A stretch of DNA of 64,000 nucleotides from Diplosphaera chodatii (Eukaryota; Chlorophyta; Trebouxiophyceae; Prasiolales; Stichococcaceae). A program made the position numbers and the translations under genes. Of this stretch, positions 62,571 to 64,000 are shown one piece after another. Location of the stretch: the NCBI GenBank assembly GCA_032358165.1, contig JAALGY010000021.1, positions 434,001 through 498,000 on the forward strand, in the 5' to 3' direction. The notes under the pieces are model-generated. The model made no database searches, was not told the origin of the DNA, and saw nothing but the letters and a program-made list of their open reading frames with translations. Every line of letters begins with the position of its first letter. Within the stretch, counting starts at the first letter, position 1.

Positions 62571-64000
62571 ATGTCGTCGCAGAATCGGTACCAGGTGGCG
62601 CCCACCGTGACAATGATGGCGGTCATGAAGGCACGCCTCACAGGCGCGGTCAAGGGTCATGCGTTGCTGAAGAAGAAGGCCGATGCCCTCACACTGCGCT
62701 TCAGGTACGCTGTAGCTTCAAATGCCGGGTACAGCAGGCGTGATGGATGCTTGCGGTACATTTAAGCTGCGTGCTGTCATGCAAGCCGCCTGTTCTCCGC
62801 ATTGCTACTGTAGGCATCGGATTGCAAGTGCCCAAGTGATTACAGTGTCGCCGTCGCTGCTGCCATCTGCAGGCAGATACTGAAGAAGATCGTCGACACA
62901 AAGACAGCGATGGGTGAAAACCTGCGGGCGGCGGCCTTTGCACTTACAGAAGCAAAGTATGCTGCAGGCGATTTCCGCTTTACTGTATTCGACAACGTGG
63001 ACCAGCCGACCGTCAAGGTGCCTTCGCTGACTTTGGCAACGTATCAAGGATGACACCTGGCGTTGCATATACAGCAATGTTGACTAGCATGGTTGTGTCC
63101 ACTCGTACCATGATTGAGCTGTGAACTACATACACAGGGCGAAACCATGTACTGGGTGCTTCAGGTCAAGGCCAGCATGGATAACGTGGCAGGCGTGAAA
63201 ATCCCAAAGTTTGAGCAGTTCACAGAGGGAGTGGACACGAAGATGGCGCTTACAGGGCTGGGCTCCGGCGGCAAGGCCATCCAGGCATGCAACAAAAGAA
63301 GTGCAAACATGAAAATTCCTGGCCGCTGTGTTCCCATCAAATGAGCATTGGTTTTCCCTTTCCTTTTCGTGCTCGTCCATTTTCCGTGGGAATAGTTGGT
63401 GCAGTCTGCATCGGCAAGGTCAGCAGCGACAGCTTGTGTTCCACACCTTCTGTGGCGCTGCTTTCTGTTTCTGCTGCCCATGGCTGACGCCATTGGTGGC
63501 GCCGCAGGCAGCGCGCAAGAAGTACGTGGACGCCATACAGCTGCTGGTGGAGCTGGCCAGCCTGCAGACAGCCTTCCTGACGCTGGACGAGGCGATCAAG
63601 ACCACCAACCGGCGGGTGAACGCGCTGGACTCGGTGGTGCGCCCGCGCCTGGAGAACACCATCGCCTACATCAAGGTAGGCGGGGACTCGGCTGGGTACC
63701 CTCTGAGGACAACAGCAGCTGCTCATTGCAGTTCCTTCTACCCGTGCTGTCAACTGCCCGAGACACATCCCGCTGAAATTCTCCTTAGGAGATTGTGATG
63801 AGTTTGGCCCCTGCACCTGCGTTGACGCTTATGCAAGCTGTTATATGCTGCAGGGCGAGCTGGATGAGCTGGAGCGCGAGGAGTTCTTCCGGCTCAAGAA
63901 GGTGCAGAAAAAGAAGAAGAAGGACGAGGAGCTGCGCATGGAGAAGGCCGCGGCGCAGGTGCCAGCTCTTGCGTGTCTCGTATAGCCTTGCGACATGTTC
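62571..64000 (+). CDS. VHA-D: V-type H+-ATPase subunit D, 3' end beyond window
   Basis: Central-stalk (rotor) subunit of the V1 sector; couples ATP hydrolysis to proton pumping into vacuole and endosomes. Exons: 62571-62704, 62873-63017, 63165-63284, 63508-63675, 63854-63958. The protein begins MSSQNRYQVAPTVTMMAVMK and has RGHALLKKK-like GHALLKKKADAL, QILKKIVDTKTAMG, VKIPKFEQF, LVELASLQTAFLTLDEAIK, TTNRRVNALDSVVRPRLEN, and GELDELEREEFFRLKKVQ. Alignment by eye to the plant subunit is continuous and gap-free across the exon 3/4 junction. That requires a GC donor at 63285. The last exon seen is Lys-rich (KKKKKDEELRMEK) and followed by GTGCCA, a possible donor, so the stop codon lies outside the window. 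Confidence 0.95.
63285..63507 (+). other. GC-AG intron in V-ATPase subunit D
   Basis: Exon 3 must end after the codons for GGKAIQ (…CCAG) and exon 4 start at GCAGCG (AARKKYVDAI) to match the fixed spacing of subunit D (plant GGQQVRACRVAYVKAI). The intron therefore begins GCATGC, not GT, and ends CCGCAG. No nearby GT gives the right frame. Confidence 0.75.

Overview
This is nuclear DNA from a green alga. Genes are broken into many short exons (introns mostly 70-250 bp, often ending CTGCAG), exons are G+C-rich, and TGTAA, the green-algal polyadenylation signal, lies downstream of several stop codons. Proteins match plant/green-algal families: phototropin very close to the Chlamydomonas form, retinoblastoma-related protein, plant-type cullin-3, and V-ATPase subunit D. 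A trebouxiophyte-like alga is my best guess; I cannot fix the genus. There is no sign of bacterial, phage, CRISPR or transposon content. All gene models were built by reading splice junctions and reading phase by hand; where exon ends are only approximate I say so.

Layout. 0.8-5.0 kb (+): secreted subtilisin-like protease with a Thr-Pro stalk. 5.3-7.9 kb (-): retinoblastoma-related (RBR) pocket protein that seems to lack the usual N-terminal domain. 8.5-15.8 kb (+): about 31-exon single-pass membrane protein with three LamG/ConA-like domains and a DUF4215-type cysteine-rich repeat. 16.9-21.5 kb (-): phototropin (LOV1-LOV2-AGC kinase). 22.5-25.7 kb (-): three-RRM hnRNP Q/R-like RNA-binding protein with a Gly/Met-rich tail. 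26.8-29.3 kb (+): unrecognised disordered protein full of Ser/Thr-Pro sites. 29.9-34.1 kb (-): CBM20 + glycerophosphodiester phosphodiesterase (GPCPD1/GDE5-like).

35.1-36.3 kb (+): p24/emp24 cargo receptor. 36.7-40.1 kb (+): nucleostemin-like GTPase. 40.3-41.3 kb (-): small orphan coiled-coil protein. 42.0-46.8 kb (+): cullin-3. 47.4-52.9 kb (+): DNA topoisomerase I (type IB). 53.5 kb (-): tRNA-Leu(CAG). 54.1-61.9 kb (-): nucleoporin NUP160. 62.6 kb to the right edge (+): V-ATPase subunit D, cut by the window.

The genes do not form an operon or one pathway. They are mostly housekeeping (ribosome biogenesis, secretion, ubiquitin ligase, DNA topology, nuclear pore, vacuolar acidification) plus light signalling and two secreted or surface proteins. 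Neighbours alternate in orientation, giving compact tail-to-tail pairs and head-to-head pairs that may share promoters. I found no clearly new multi-gene system. The most unusual items are the pocket-only RBR gene, the LamGx3-DUF4215-TM surface protein with the neighbouring stalked protease, the CBM20-phosphodiesterase fusion, and at least one well-supported GC-AG intron.
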